Part shown: positions 17,472 to 25,102 of the stretch, piece after piece
Layout: every line of letters starts with the position of its first letter
How positions within the stretch are numbered: position 1 is the stretch's first letter
Source of the DNA: Bacteroidaceae bacterium
GTDB taxonomy: Bacteria; Bacteroidota; Bacteroidia; Bacteroidales; Bacteroidaceae
Assembly (NCBI GenBank): GCA_900771425.1
Contig: CAAGNV010000082.1
Location: forward strand, 1 to 36,798
Direction: 5' to 3'
DNA: 36,798 nucleotides
Made by a program: the position numbers and the translations under genes
Notes under the pieces: generated by a model
Told to the model about the DNA's origin: nothing
The model's database searches: none
The model's input: only the letters and a program-made list of their open reading frames with translations

Positions 17472-18971
17472 TTATTTTGTAACAATCTTTGATTCCTCTG
17501 CCGTACTCGACACTGTCTCCTTGTGGGTTGGACGCGTAGTTGCGAGGTTCTGGTTGAATCCCTTACGCTTCATGACACCCCATCCCATGTTGATCTTAAA
17601 CACGAACTGGATGTATCCGATGACGGAGAAGAGCGTGATGAGCGGGTGATAGATGATTGGCTCGAGTGCACCTGCAAGCAGGAGCTGGAAGTAGTTGGTT
17701 GTCTCGCGCTTCCACTTCGCCGATGATGCCGTATAGTCGAACAGGCACACTGTCACTGATATGAATTGTGAAGTGACATAGATGAGGAGATATACCAACC
17801 AGAATGTCTGCCAGTTGATGGCATCGGTGAATACGAGATAGAGCGAGAAGAGGAAACCGCATGCCTCGATGATTGGTGCCATGAACTCGAACAGGAAGAT
17901 GTATGGCATGACGAGCATTCCGATGCCTCCGTACTTTGGCCGCAATGCAATCCTCAGGTGGTCGCGCATGATCTGGCACAATCCCTTTGCCCATCGTGTA
18001 CGCTGGCGATACAGTGACTTGAGCGTACTTGGTCCTTCTGTCCAGCAGAGTGCCTGCGGAATCTGGATGAGACGGTATGGCTGGTTGGTTGTTGACATGT
18101 AGCGCACTGTCTTCATCAGCATATCGACGTCCTCCGCCAGTGAACCGGCACCATAACCGCCGGCTTCGATTGCCACGTGACGGTCGTAGAATCCAAATCC
18201 GCCCGATATGTTAGGGAGGAGGTTGTCGCAACTCCATCCGAGTTTACCGATAAGGAACGAACGGAGGTATTCAAGTTGCTGGAACATAGGAATAAGTTCC
18301 CACGACACGCTGGCTTCGACGAGTTTTCCGTCTTCAACCCTACATCCGTTGGAGATGAGCATCGTTGCACTTACGCCGATGACCTTGCGGCTGTGAAGGA
18401 TTACCGGCCAGATGATACGGTAGAGTGCCATTGGATCCACGATACAGTCCACGTCGGTCGAGATGTAATAGTCGTATTTTGCGACGTTGATTCCGGCATT
18501 GTTTCCGTCGGCCTTATATCCGGCACGCATCTTATCGACCACGACGAGTTTGCTGAATTTTGGGTCTCGCGACTTGTAGATGGTCTTCACCGGCTGACAC
18601 TTGACGTACTCGTGATAGATGAACGGTACTTCGTGAAGGTCGTAGTTTTCGATGAGCAAGTCCATCATACTGTCGGAACTACCGTCGTTGACGATGATGA
18701 TTTCGAACAATGGGTAGTCGATGGACATCAGCGAGTTGACATTCGTGATAATGGTTTTTTCCTCGTTGTATGCAGGTGCGATGATTGATATTCCGGGCAA
18801 GTATGGAGCATCCTTCAGCAGATACTTGATTGCAGTAGGGTCAGGTGTGAACAAGCGTTCCTGCTCCTGAATCTTGTAGCTGCGCATAATCAGTATAATA
18901 TAACTGACAATAAGTGTTAAGCTATAGAAAAACACTAAGAAGCCGAATATTTCATTGATTACACTCCACAT
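17472..18971 (-). CDS. Processive GT2 glycosyltransferase (PgaC/YaiP-like polysaccharide synthase)
   Basis: A 499-residue inner-membrane synthase. One N-terminal helix (about 8-29) precedes a GT-A catalytic domain with all motifs of processive beta-glycan synthases: APAYNEE (65-71), NDGSSD (95-100), D173-V-D175 for metal and nucleotide sugar, A279-E-D281 as the catalytic base region, and Q323-R-T-R-W327, which holds the growing chain. Three or more C-terminal helices (about 350-470) would form the translocation channel, followed by a polar tail. It lacks a PilZ domain, so c-di-GMP control in this chain is unlikely. It sits between the HEAT-like membrane gene and the TPR exporter. The sugar polymerised is unknown. 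Confidence 0.9.
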   Translation of the reverse strand: MWSVINEIFGFLVFFYSLTLIVSYIILIMRSYKIQEQERLFTPDPTAIKYLLKDAPYLPGISIIAPAYNEEKTIITNVNSLMSIDYPLFEIIIVNDGSSDSMMDLLIENYDLHEVPFIYHEYVKCQPVKTIYKSRDPKFSKLVVVDKMRAGYKADGNNAGINVAKYDYYISTDVDCIVDPMALYRIIWPVILHSRKVIGVSATMLISNGCRVEDGKLVEASVSWELIPMFQQLEYLRSFLIGKLGWSCDNLLPNISGGFGFYDRHVAIEAGGYGAGSLAEDVDMLMKTVRYMSTTNQPYRLIQIPQALCWTEGPSTLKSLYRQRTRWAKGLCQIMRDHLRIALRPKYGGIGMLVMPYIFLFEFMAPIIEACGFLFSLYLVFTDAINWQTFWLVYLLIYVTSQFISVTVCLFDYTASSAKWKRETTNYFQLLLAGALEPIIYHPLITLFSVIGYIQFVFKINMGWGVMKRKGFNQNLATTRPTHKETVSSTAEESKIVTK

Positions 18972-19026
18972 GGTATGTTATGCCTGATGCTTATATTTAA
19001 TATGTGCGATAAAATTAATGTTAATG

Positions 19027-20232
19027 TTAATTTCCTGAGGTTTCTTCCTTTACCATCTCTGGTTCTGTGAGGTGGAAGTACTTGAAGAGTTCTTCGTCGC
19101 CCGACATTGCAAGCGAGTCGAGGTCGGTGTGCAACATTCCCGCACGGTAATATGAGAACAGACTCTTGATTGCCTGGATCTTGACGTCGTAGTCGGTGGC
19201 ATTCTGATATGCAACGATAAGGAACTTCTCGGCATTACCGGTAAGCAGGTTACTTACTGCGGCAAGTATGGCACTCTGGACTTTTTCTTCCTGATAACTA
19301 TATAGTTCGATCATTACTGGTTCTGCATCCTTGTACTTGAACGCTCCCCAGTTAGTCACGATTTCGCGGTTCATGGCGGCATCTTTCGAGTTCTTGAAGA
19401 TTGGCACCATATCGGAGCACTTGTCGGAGATTCCGAGATAGCGCATCTCGCGTATGAACAATGCTTTTGCCTGACGTTTTTCCTTGGTACTTACCCAGTT
19501 GAGCAAGTCAGGGAACGAATATCCACGCTCTGCATTTCGCTTCATGATATCGTGGAAAATCATCATGTCGTACAGGCAGAAGTACTTCTCAAACTCTTCG
19601 CTGTCGAAATAACTGAGTGCTTCGTTAGGGCTGTTCCAAGCGTAGGTGAACAATGCTGTCTTTCGCAAGACGACGATTTTCGATTTACGCAGTTTGGCGA
19701 TGGTTTCTTCCATCTTCAAGTGGTTGCCCAGGAAACGAAGTGAACGTGTGAGTCGCATACGGTCATCAATCGGAGCCGTCTTCAGCATGTCATTGGCAAA
19801 GTTGTCGAAGTCAATCGACCTCATGATGGTATTGATATTGTTCACGTTAGCCTTGTCCTCACATTCGAGTCGTACGTCGCGGAAAAGGCGGACAAACCAG
19901 CGGAACTCCTTTTTGGTAAATGGCTGAGAGCGGTTATATCCTAAAATGCGTGTGACTTCATATTGCGAGAGGTTCTCGGGAGCAAGCATAATGGTCTGAA
20001 GCGATTCGCGGAACCTATCATCGAGGCGGTTGATAATTCGATATTCGTTATGGCGCTTTCGGTAATTGCGTATGAGTTGGAAGAAAGTAGTAACGCCGCC
20101 AATTCCTATGAGCGTTACGCCTGCTGCACATATCCTGACCATCAATGGATATGAATTAAACATATCAATAAGATACCCGCAGTACGTTGCGATGTATCTC
20201 CAAATATAAGATATGTAATACTCAAGATTCAT
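19027..20232 (-). CDS. Membrane-anchored helical (HEAT-like) repeat protein, first gene of the exopolysaccharide operon
   Basis: A 401-residue protein with one strong membrane segment (about 30-52, PLMVRICAAGVTLIGIGGVTTFF) followed by a basic stretch, so the rest should be cytoplasmic. The body is nearly all helical, with pairs resembling HEAT repeats, for example EPVMIELYSYQEEKVQSAILAAVSNLLTG and DYDVKIQAIKSLFSYYRAGM near the C-terminus. No catalytic motif is visible. It precedes the synthase gene by 55 bases. In this position it may scaffold or regulate the synthase, as PgaD, BcsB partners or PelD do in other systems, but there is no sequence similarity to them; this is inference. Confidence 0.78.
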   Translation of the reverse strand: MNLEYYISYIWRYIATYCGYLIDMFNSYPLMVRICAAGVTLIGIGGVTTFFQLIRNYRKRHNEYRIINRLDDRFRESLQTIMLAPENLSQYEVTRILGYNRSQPFTKKEFRWFVRLFRDVRLECEDKANVNNINTIMRSIDFDNFANDMLKTAPIDDRMRLTRSLRFLGNHLKMEETIAKLRKSKIVVLRKTALFTYAWNSPNEALSYFDSEEFEKYFCLYDMMIFHDIMKRNAERGYSFPDLLNWVSTKEKRQAKALFIREMRYLGISDKCSDMVPIFKNSKDAAMNREIVTNWGAFKYKDAEPVMIELYSYQEEKVQSAILAAVSNLLTGNAEKFLIVAYQNATDYDVKIQAIKSLFSYYRAGMLHTDLDSLAMSGDEELFKYFHLTEPEMVKEETSGN

Positions 20233-20427
20233 ACTTCTTCATAGTTTAGTTGACATCATGTTGATACGCAATTGCACATTTGCAAAACGTTCACATCATC
20301 ACACTTACTGGAGGCGAATAAATATCCTATAGTATTCTCATCAACATCGGTCATTACATACCGATTACCCAACAATCTCTCAGCGTAAACTTTTACCTTT
20401 TTTCCTTATTGTTTATTAAATCGGGTG

Positions 20428-20435
20428 CAAAGGTA
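20428..20435 (-). promoter_or_regulatory. Promoter -7 box of the exopolysaccharide operon
   Basis: TACCTTTG on the minus strand, followed by a leader of about 190 bases before the start at 20232. The -33 element is not clear. The long leader is unusual next to the short leaders elsewhere in the window and could hold regulatory sites; no fold was recognised. Confidence 0.6.
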
Positions 20436-20748
20436 CAAATAATTATTGAAAATAAGCACATAATTGGGATAAAACTCTGCTATTATTGCTTAATTGTGTT
20501 AAAATTCAACTTTTTTTTCCTCATTTATGCACAAATAGTCACATTTACATTATAAACCTTTGCACCTGAGCATCCAAACGGACACCACAATGCACACTTG
20601 AGAAAAAAATGATCAAAAGGAGAAAAAAAATGATACTCTGTAATGCTATATTTCAGACTACGCACAGACGAAAAAGACCATGAGCCACGTGCCCTACATG
20701 CATCAAATTATATGAATTTTATTCATACAACAAAATCTGTCAAATATT

Positions 20749-21023
20749 ACAAATGTCCTATTTTGGGCATTCCTCTGCGACCTATCGAAAAGAGGATTCT
20801 GGCAAGAAAACAAGGAAAAAATGGTTCATCATAAGTCACTGATAATCATCGCACGTAGCAGTAGTCAAAAACACAGCCATATCTTCGGGCAATAAGATTT
20901 GGTTCTTCGGCCGATAAGATTTGGTTCTTATGACCCGAAGATATGGTTCTTCAGCCCCGAAGATATGGCCGTGTTTTCGGTAGGGATAAGGTAAGTAATA
21001 TAGAATATAAAAAAAATCCTATC
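20749..21023 (+). repeat. Interspersed palindromic element, copy 2
   Basis: It begins ACAAATGTCCTATTTTG and ends TATAAAAAAAATCCTATC. The core (20870-20975) is bounded by AACACAGCCATATCTTCGGG and its near-perfect reverse complement. Inside are three hairpin-like units around AAGATTTGGTTCTT, flanked by either CG or AT letters. The stretch just before the core (GATAATCATCG, then TAGCAGTA) is shared with copy 1 in reverse complement. Confidence 0.8.
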
Positions 21024-21181
21024 ATCAGACACTAATCCTTGTGTAAAAATCATGATTTGCAAAACAGACATGATAAACGGCAGCAAACGTGTATTTAAGC
21101 CCAATAATCACAGTCTTTAGCCATCGTTGTCACCTTCTTGCTTATTTCAGACACATATTCTCTCTGTTTTTAGTGCAATTC

Positions 21182-21213
21182 TTTGGCATTATGTAAGAAA
21201 AAGATTAACTTTG
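21182..21213 (+). promoter_or_regulatory. Promoter of the GH30/kinase/nucleotidylyltransferase unit
   Basis: TTTG (21182-21185), 20 bases, TAACTTTG (21206-21213), with the start codon at 21242. It is among the best consensus matches in the window. Confidence 0.75.
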
Positions 21214-21241
21214 TAGCGCAAATCAATCAAACCCGACAGCA

Positions 21242-22801
21242 ATGAAGCAAAACTATTATAAAAGTACCAGAGACATAATGCGCCACACGATGCACACAAT
21301 GGCGTTCCTGATGCTGGGCAGCATGGCATCGGCACAGAGCATAAAGCATTATACCACAACAGAGAAGAGCACTTGGGGCGAGACAACAGAGCGGTTCAGC
21401 AGCAAGGCTGAAGGCACCGTCGTAATCAGTATCGACGGCAGCGAAAGCGGCATCCCGTTCGTGGCATGGGGCACGTGCTTCAACGAACTCGACTGGGACG
21501 CATTCAACTTGCTCAACCGCAGTCAGCAGAACGAAATCATGCGCAACATATTCTCACCACAAGGCGACCTGAAATTCTCACGCGGACGACTGTCGATGAA
21601 TGCCAATGACTACGCACGCGAATGGTATTCGTGTTCGGAAGTGAGCGGCGACTTCGACCTGAAATACTTCAATATCGAGCACGACAAGCGCAACATCATA
21701 CCACTCATCAAGGCAGCACAGGCCTATGCCGACCACATGGAATTCTTCATGTCACCATGGAGCCCGCCTGCATGGATGAAGATAAACCAGGACTACCCCG
21801 TACTCAGTAACAAATACAACAAGCAAGACCCTCGCAAAGACTACTTGCTTTATGCCACAGCCGCCGACAAGGCTGACAACAAGGCAGTTGACCCAGACGA
21901 AATGAAATTGTTAGGCGAGCGCAACGGAGTGTATCCACGCCGGCTTGCCACTCAGGACTACTTCATTCAGGAACCTCGATACTTGCAGGCATACGCCAAT
22001 ATGTTCGTGCGATTCATTGATTTATACAAGGAACAGGGCATCGACATAACCACTGTTTGCTACCAGAATGAAGCATACAGTTATACCCCATACCCCGGTT
22101 GCGCATGGACAGCAGAAGGCACCATACGGTTCAACCGCGACTACCTCGCTCCTGCACTGCGACGCACCCATCCAGAGGTTCGTCTTTGGTTAGGCACGTT
22201 CAACACTAACCGTCAGGACTATATCGAAAAAATGCTGAACGACACCGAATTGCGTTCACAACTCCACGGCGTTGCCACCCAATGGGAATGCCGTGAGTGC
22301 CTGCCGTCATTACGTAGCAAATACCCCGACATAGGCCATTGGATGTGTTCGGAAAGCGAATGCGGAAACGGTTCGATGGACTGGAAAGCAGGCGAGCACA
22401 CTTTCTTCCTCCTCAGCGACAACCTCGGCAACGGAGTCGATGAATACTACATCTGGAACTTCCTGCTGCAAGGCAACGGTACGAGCACATGGGGATGGTC
22501 ACAAAATGCACTCGTTCAGGTCATTCCCGCATCAGCACAAGCACCTGCGACATTCCGATATACTCCAGAATATTACGCAGTAAAGCATTTCAGCCAGTTC
22601 ATCGGCAAGGACGACCAGATGGTAGGTTACGCTGGCAGAAACTACTCCGACACACCCGTCGTTGCCTACAAGACGGCAAAAGGCTACGCCGTAACGGCAG
22701 GCAACTTCACCGATGCCGCAACGACCCTCACTGTCAAGATCGGCAAGAAGTACCTCAACCTCCGCCTCCAACCTCACTCATTCAACACCTTTATTATTTA
22801 A
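21242..22801 (+). CDS. Exported GH30 glycoside hydrolase
   Basis: A 519-residue retaining glycosidase of family GH30 (beta-1,6-glucanase, beta-1,6-galactanase or glucosylceramidase group). The signal peptide ends near ASAQ at about residue 32. The barrel shows RGRLSMNANDYA, SPWSPPAWMK, the acid/base E277 in CYQNEAYS, and the nucleophile region MCSESECGNGS, where E371 or E373 acts. A short beta domain ends in HSFNTFII. No type IX tail is present, so a periplasmic location is likely. The exact substrate cannot be read. It leads an operon with a sugar kinase 51 bases downstream. ATG 21278 is an alternative start giving a shorter signal peptide. Confidence 0.88.
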   Translation: MKQNYYKSTRDIMRHTMHTMAFLMLGSMASAQSIKHYTTTEKSTWGETTERFSSKAEGTVVISIDGSESGIPFVAWGTCFNELDWDAFNLLNRSQQNEIMRNIFSPQGDLKFSRGRLSMNANDYAREWYSCSEVSGDFDLKYFNIEHDKRNIIPLIKAAQAYADHMEFFMSPWSPPAWMKINQDYPVLSNKYNKQDPRKDYLLYATAADKADNKAVDPDEMKLLGERNGVYPRRLATQDYFIQEPRYLQAYANMFVRFIDLYKEQGIDITTVCYQNEAYSYTPYPGCAWTAEGTIRFNRDYLAPALRRTHPEVRLWLGTFNTNRQDYIEKMLNDTELRSQLHGVATQWECRECLPSLRSKYPDIGHWMCSESECGNGSMDWKAGEHTFFLLSDNLGNGVDEYYIWNFLLQGNGTSTWGWSQNALVQVIPASAQAPATFRYTPEYYAVKHFSQFIGKDDQMVGYAGRNYSDTPVVAYKTAKGYAVTAGNFTDAATTLTVKIGKKYLNLRLQPHSFNTFII

Positions 22802-22852
22802 TAGCACCATAAAAACATCTACAGCAAATATTAACCATAAAAACATATCAAT

Positions 22853-24022
22853 ATGAATTGCGAACAACATTTCCAGCAAATCTACAAGAAGGACCCGATT
22901 GACATTGCATTCTGTCCATACCGCATCTGCCCTGTCGGTGCACACAGCGACCATCAGCACGGCAAAATCACAGGATTGGCAATCGACAAAGGTATCCACA
23001 TGGCATACGCTCCGAAGCAGAACGGAGTCATCGAACTATGCTCACTGCAGTTCGACAAGCGCGCTCAATGGCACATTGCACAAGTACCGGAAGTAAAGCA
23101 AAACGACTGGGCCGACTACCTGCGAGCAGCAACGCTCTACCTGTCGCTGCGTTATCCTCTGAGCAAGGGACTCGTAGGTGTCATCGAAGGAACCCTGCCT
23201 ATCGGTGGACTTTCATCATCAGCAGCAGTCACACTCGTGTACCTCAAGGCTTTATGCAATGTCAACAACATCAAGCTCGAGCCGCTCGAAATGATTACAA
23301 TCGCCGTGGAAGTCGAAAATAATTACGTCGGAGTCAACAGCGGAAAACTCGACCAGAGTTGCGAGATATTCTCACGCAAGGACCACCTGCTCTACCTCGA
23401 CACCCTCGACGATCAGTACGAACTCATCCCTACATCACCTGACATGAAGCCATACGAGATTGCAATCTTCTTCAGCGGAGTAGAGCGCACACTCGCAGGC
23501 AGTAAGTTCAACATGCGCGTCGATGAATGTCGCAGTGCCGCCTATGCACTCAAGGCATTCGCCGGCATGGAATACGGAAAGTTCGGCGAGACCCACCTGC
23601 GTGAGGTTCCACGCGAAGTGTTCGAGCAGTACAAAGACAAACTGCCTCACAACTGGATGTTACGCGCAACGCACTGGTACACAGAATACGACCGCGTACA
23701 GAAAGCAGCAGAAGCATGGCGCAACGGCGACATAGAAGCTTTCGGTCGCCTGAGTTTCGAGAGCGGTTGGTCATCTATATACAATTGGGAAACCGGTTCG
23801 CCCGAACTCAAGACTCTCTACGACATCATGACACGCACCGACGGAATCTACGGTGGACGATTCAGCGGTGCCGGTTTCAAGGGATGCTGCATGGCACTCA
23901 TTGACCCATCTTACCGTGATGAGATACTACAAAAGGTTGAAAAGGAATATCTTGCAGCCTTCCCAGACCTTAAGGGCAAGTATCAAGGTGTCATCTGTCA
24001 CAGTGCCGACGGCATCATCTAA
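22853..24022 (+). CDS. GHMP sugar kinase, galactokinase family, galacturonokinase-like
   Basis: A 389-residue cytoplasmic kinase. The GHMP ATP loop LPIGGLSSSAAV (115-126), the catalytic D167 in KLDQ and the C-terminal GGRFSGAGFKGCC are intact. The sugar-binding signature differs from true galactokinases: where they have GEHTDY, this protein has RICPVGAHSDHQHG (24-37), so the sugar-contacting Glu is Ala30 while D33 stays. That form is the one remembered from plant galacturonic acid kinase. The likely product is a sugar 1-phosphate, perhaps galacturonate 1-phosphate. The next gene encodes a sugar nucleotidylyltransferase, which would consume it. Family assignment is firm; substrate is inferred. 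Confidence 0.88.
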   Translation: MNCEQHFQQIYKKDPIDIAFCPYRICPVGAHSDHQHGKITGLAIDKGIHMAYAPKQNGVIELCSLQFDKRAQWHIAQVPEVKQNDWADYLRAATLYLSLRYPLSKGLVGVIEGTLPIGGLSSSAAVTLVYLKALCNVNNIKLEPLEMITIAVEVENNYVGVNSGKLDQSCEIFSRKDHLLYLDTLDDQYELIPTSPDMKPYEIAIFFSGVERTLAGSKFNMRVDECRSAAYALKAFAGMEYGKFGETHLREVPREVFEQYKDKLPHNWMLRATHWYTEYDRVQKAAEAWRNGDIEAFGRLSFESGWSSIYNWETGSPELKTLYDIMTRTDGIYGGRFSGAGFKGCCMALIDPSYRDEILQKVEKEYLAAFPDLKGKYQGVICHSADGII

Positions 24023-24110
24023 TCAACCGTAACACCATCACAAAGGTTTCAAACACCACACGCTATCAGTCACTAAACCAACGAAAATCAGACAAAAGCA
24101 ATATAACGAA

Positions 24111-24848
24111 ATGAAATGCATCATACTGGCAGCGGGCTATGCCACACGCCTCTACCCGCTCACTGAAAACTTCCCAAAACCACTGCTCACAGTAGGCGAC
24201 AAGACAATTCTCGACTGGCTCATCGATGACATCGATGGGGCACAACTCGTTGACGAATACGTCGTAGTGTCAAACCACAAGTTCGCGCATCATTTCAAGT
24301 CATGGGCAAAGGAGAAACAAGTCAAGATTACCGTCGTTGACGATGGCACTTCGACCAACGAGACACGACTCGGTGCTGTCTGCGACATTCAGTATGCCAT
24401 CGACAAACTCAGCATCGACGACGACCTCCTCGTCATTGCCGGCGACAACCTACTTGACTTCTCATTACAGACATTCGTACGCTATGCAGCTGATCATAAG
24501 ACCAGTTGCATCATGCGATTCTACGAGCCAAACAACGAACGCCTGCATAAGTGCGGAGTCGTATGCACCGACGAGAACGACCTCGTCACACTGATGGAAG
24601 AAAAGCCAGCAGAACCAAAGAGCAACTGGTGTTGTCCACCATTCTACTACTACACACGCGAGGACGCACGCTGCATCAAGCGCGGCATCGAAGCAGGATG
24701 CGGAACAGACGCCCCCGGCAGTTACATCGCATGGCTGTGCACACAGACTAAAGTCCACGCAATGGAAATGCCTGGCCGCCGTTACGACATCGGCAACCTT
24801 CAAAGTTATCAGGAAGTACAGAACAACTACAAGGGCATCACCCATTAA
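24111..24848 (+). CDS. Sugar-1-phosphate nucleotidylyltransferase
   Basis: A 245-residue enzyme of the RmlA/GlmU-type NTP-transferase fold. The signature LAAGYATRLYPLT (7-19) followed by FPKPLL binds the nucleotide triphosphate. VIAGDNLLDF near 104 carries the metal-binding aspartate, MEEKPAEPKSN near 163 is the usual mid-protein motif, and a GRRYDIGN segment near the end completes the sugar pocket. It lacks the left-handed helix acetyltransferase domain of GlmU. It follows the galactokinase-family gene by 88 bases, so the pair would turn a free sugar into a nucleotide sugar. Which nucleotide and sugar cannot be told. Confidence 0.85.
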   Translation: MKCIILAAGYATRLYPLTENFPKPLLTVGDKTILDWLIDDIDGAQLVDEYVVVSNHKFAHHFKSWAKEKQVKITVVDDGTSTNETRLGAVCDIQYAIDKLSIDDDLLVIAGDNLLDFSLQTFVRYAADHKTSCIMRFYEPNNERLHKCGVVCTDENDLVTLMEEKPAEPKSNWCCPPFYYYTREDARCIKRGIEAGCGTDAPGSYIAWLCTQTKVHAMEMPGRRYDIGNLQSYQEVQNNYKGITH

Positions 24849-24934
24849 GCCTACCCTATCGCAACACACTTGCCCCATAGCCTAACAGATTAACCAAAGA
24901 GCAAGCGCCATAACAACCATAAGGGTCCATCAGC

Positions 24935-25024
24935 CCCATCAGTCCTATTAGACCCATAAGTTCTATTAGGCCCATCAGTCCTATTAGACCCATCAGCCCT
25001 ATTAGACCCATCAGCCCTATAACA
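24935..25024. repeat. Five tandem 18-bp units
   Basis: Five consecutive copies of CCCATCAGTCCTATTAGA with a few changes, each made of two related 9-base halves; a partial copy precedes them. Read on the minus strand they give a GLMGLI peptide repeat inside a spurious frame (24856-25041). They lie just after the nucleotidylyltransferase gene and before the rng terminator. Confidence 0.9.
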
Positions 25025-25027
25025 TAA

Positions 25028-25065
25028 AAATGACCTTCCAAGCCAATATGCCTGGAAGGTCATTT
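25028..25065 (-). terminator. Intrinsic terminator after RNase G
   Basis: A perfect 13-bp inverted repeat, AAATGACCTTCCA (25028-25040) with TGGAAGGTCATTT (25053-25065). On the minus strand it ends in a run of five Ts, 38 bases after the rng stop. It could also stop rightward transcription from the nucleotidylyltransferase unit. Confidence 0.85.
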
Positions 25066-25102
25066 AATAATTTGTTTGAAGATTGTCAGCACTGAGAAGC
25101 AC

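Larger units (their letters stand above)
20233..21241. other. Kilobase divergent intergenic region
   Basis: It holds the leftward exopolysaccharide promoter and leader (20233-20435), an A/T-rich stretch with a near-consensus rightward box AACCTTTG at about 20556, repeat element copy 2 (20749-21023), and the GH30 promoter (21182-21213). A 63-codon frame at 20643-20834 runs into the repeat element and is not supported as a gene. Confidence 0.6.

Noticed and set aside
20643..20834. Possible 63-residue gene behind a near-consensus box at about 20556
   Set aside because: The second half is element sequence, the box lacks the first T, and no family is recognised.
24935..25024. CRISPR array
   Set aside because: The units are contiguous, with no spacers, and no cas gene is present.
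24856..25041. Minus-strand GLMGLI-repeat peptide
   Set aside because: It is a by-product of the 18-bp tandem repeat and overlaps the rng terminator.
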